DNA of 44,929 nucleotides, from contig CP070783.1 in the NCBI GenBank assembly GCA_020346465.1, forward strand, positions 921,944 to 966,872, given 5' to 3'. Below, in pieces: positions 44,553 to 44,929 of the stretch. The stretch is from Deltaproteobacteria bacterium. Lineage in GTDB: Bacteria > Desulfobacterota > Deferrimicrobia > Deferrimicrobiales > Deferrimicrobiaceae. The number at the start of each line of letters is the position of its first letter. Within the stretch, counting starts at the first letter, position 1. The notes beneath the pieces are model-generated. The model saw nothing but the letters and a program-made list of their open reading frames with translations, was not told the DNA's origin and did no database searches. The position numbers were made by a program, and so were the translations under genes.

Positions 44553-44929
44553 ATGAATGTTACAAGAGGAAAAGGGCTTCTGGAAGGGTTTCTGGCCAGG
44601 CAGAGATGGAAAATTGCCAATCGAATGATCCCGAAGGAATACAGAAACGGTCGCATTCTGGATATCGGATGCGGGGCATATCCATTTTTTCTTCTGAACA
44701 CCGATTTCTCCATAAAATATGGCCTCGAAAAAACGATCTGTGAGGAGAACGAAGACCAGTATCAAAGAAACAACCTCACGATTATCCATTGGGATCTGGA
44801 AGAAAATCGAACCTTGCCGTTGGAGAACGAATATTTCGATGTGGTAACGATGCTTGCGGTTTTTGAACACATAGAGCCCGGGAAATTGGTCGACATTCTG
44901 AATGAAATCCATCGCATCCTCAAGCCGGA
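44553..44929 (+). CDS. SAM-dependent methyltransferase, N-terminal part only
   Basis: About 125 residues are visible before the right edge. Motif I of class I methyltransferases is ILDIGCGAYPF (near 34-44), the acidic post-I region follows, and DVVTMLAVFEHIEP (near 96-109) with LNEIHRILKPG at the edge are typical of Methyltransf_11-type enzymes in surface-glycan clusters. GGGAGAG lies about 12 bases before the ATG at 44553. It follows the glycosyltransferase by 69 A/T-rich bases. The target is unknown. Confidence 0.8.
   Translation, partial: MNVTRGKGLLEGFLARQRWKIANRMIPKEYRNGRILDIGCGAYPFFLLNTDFSIKYGLEKTICEENEDQYQRNNLTIIHWDLEENRTLPLENEYFDVVTMLAVFEHIEPGKLVDILNEIHRILKP

Overview
The window is about 45 kb of dense, high-GC bacterial chromosome with no rRNA, tRNA, insertion sequence, phage or CRISPR array that I could see. 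The gene set and order point to a Deltaproteobacteria-type organism (Geobacter/Desulfuromonas or a related uncultured Desulfobacterota lineage). The clues are an icd-mdh-2-oxoglutarate:ferredoxin oxidoreductase neighbourhood, a fused ADP-forming acyl-CoA synthetase, carD-ispDF-cysS, a fused IspDF, an MglA-type GTPase, several c-di-GMP proteins and a HgdC-type activator. The placement is inferred from gene content, not from phylogeny.

Left part (1-13.4 kb, all leftward): a truncated RodZ-like HTH gene, a PilF/PilW-like TPR lipoprotein, mtnP and rlmN; then, behind a clear terminator, ndk-korC-korB-korA-korD-sucD-sucC, which is transcribed in the order sucC to ndk. This is a TCA-cycle module that interconverts 2-oxoglutarate, succinyl-CoA and succinate with ferredoxin. 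Mdh follows, preceded by a broken icd remnant that still has a strong promoter. Next come a DRTGG/P-loop protein and a 704-residue ADP-forming acyl-CoA synthetase, translationally coupled.

Middle (13.4-28.7 kb): a short rightward pair (small lipoprotein, Pal) converges on a long leftward block headed by a near-perfect sigma70 promoter: carD, ispDF, cysS, uvrB, uvrC, comEC, a GGDEF protein, hisS, aspS. It joins isoprenoid precursor synthesis, three aminoacyl-tRNA synthetases, excision repair, DNA uptake and c-di-GMP synthesis. UvrC here lacks its usual C-terminal helix-hairpin-helix domain.

28.7-35.7 kb: a DUF362/ferredoxin protein coupled to a HgdC-type activator ATPase; an HD-GYP response regulator and a class V aminotransferase on the opposite strand; then an overlapping rightward trio of ThiF/MoeB-type E1-like enzyme, PP-loop thiolase-like protein and LarE, which looks like a sulfur-transfer module.

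35.7-43.6 kb (leftward): birA, coaX, a second-type EF-G, a small repeat-helical protein, an MglA GTPase with a 200-residue acidic tail, a GAF-GAF-degenerate GGDEF protein and a metallo-beta-lactamase. The EF-G/repeat protein/MglA/GAF group, with 4-, 9- and 1-base spacings, is the best candidate here for an undescribed signalling or polarity module.

43.6 kb to the end: composition turns visibly more A/T-rich, with a family 2 glycosyltransferase and the start of a SAM methyltransferase, probably the edge of a surface-polysaccharide cluster.
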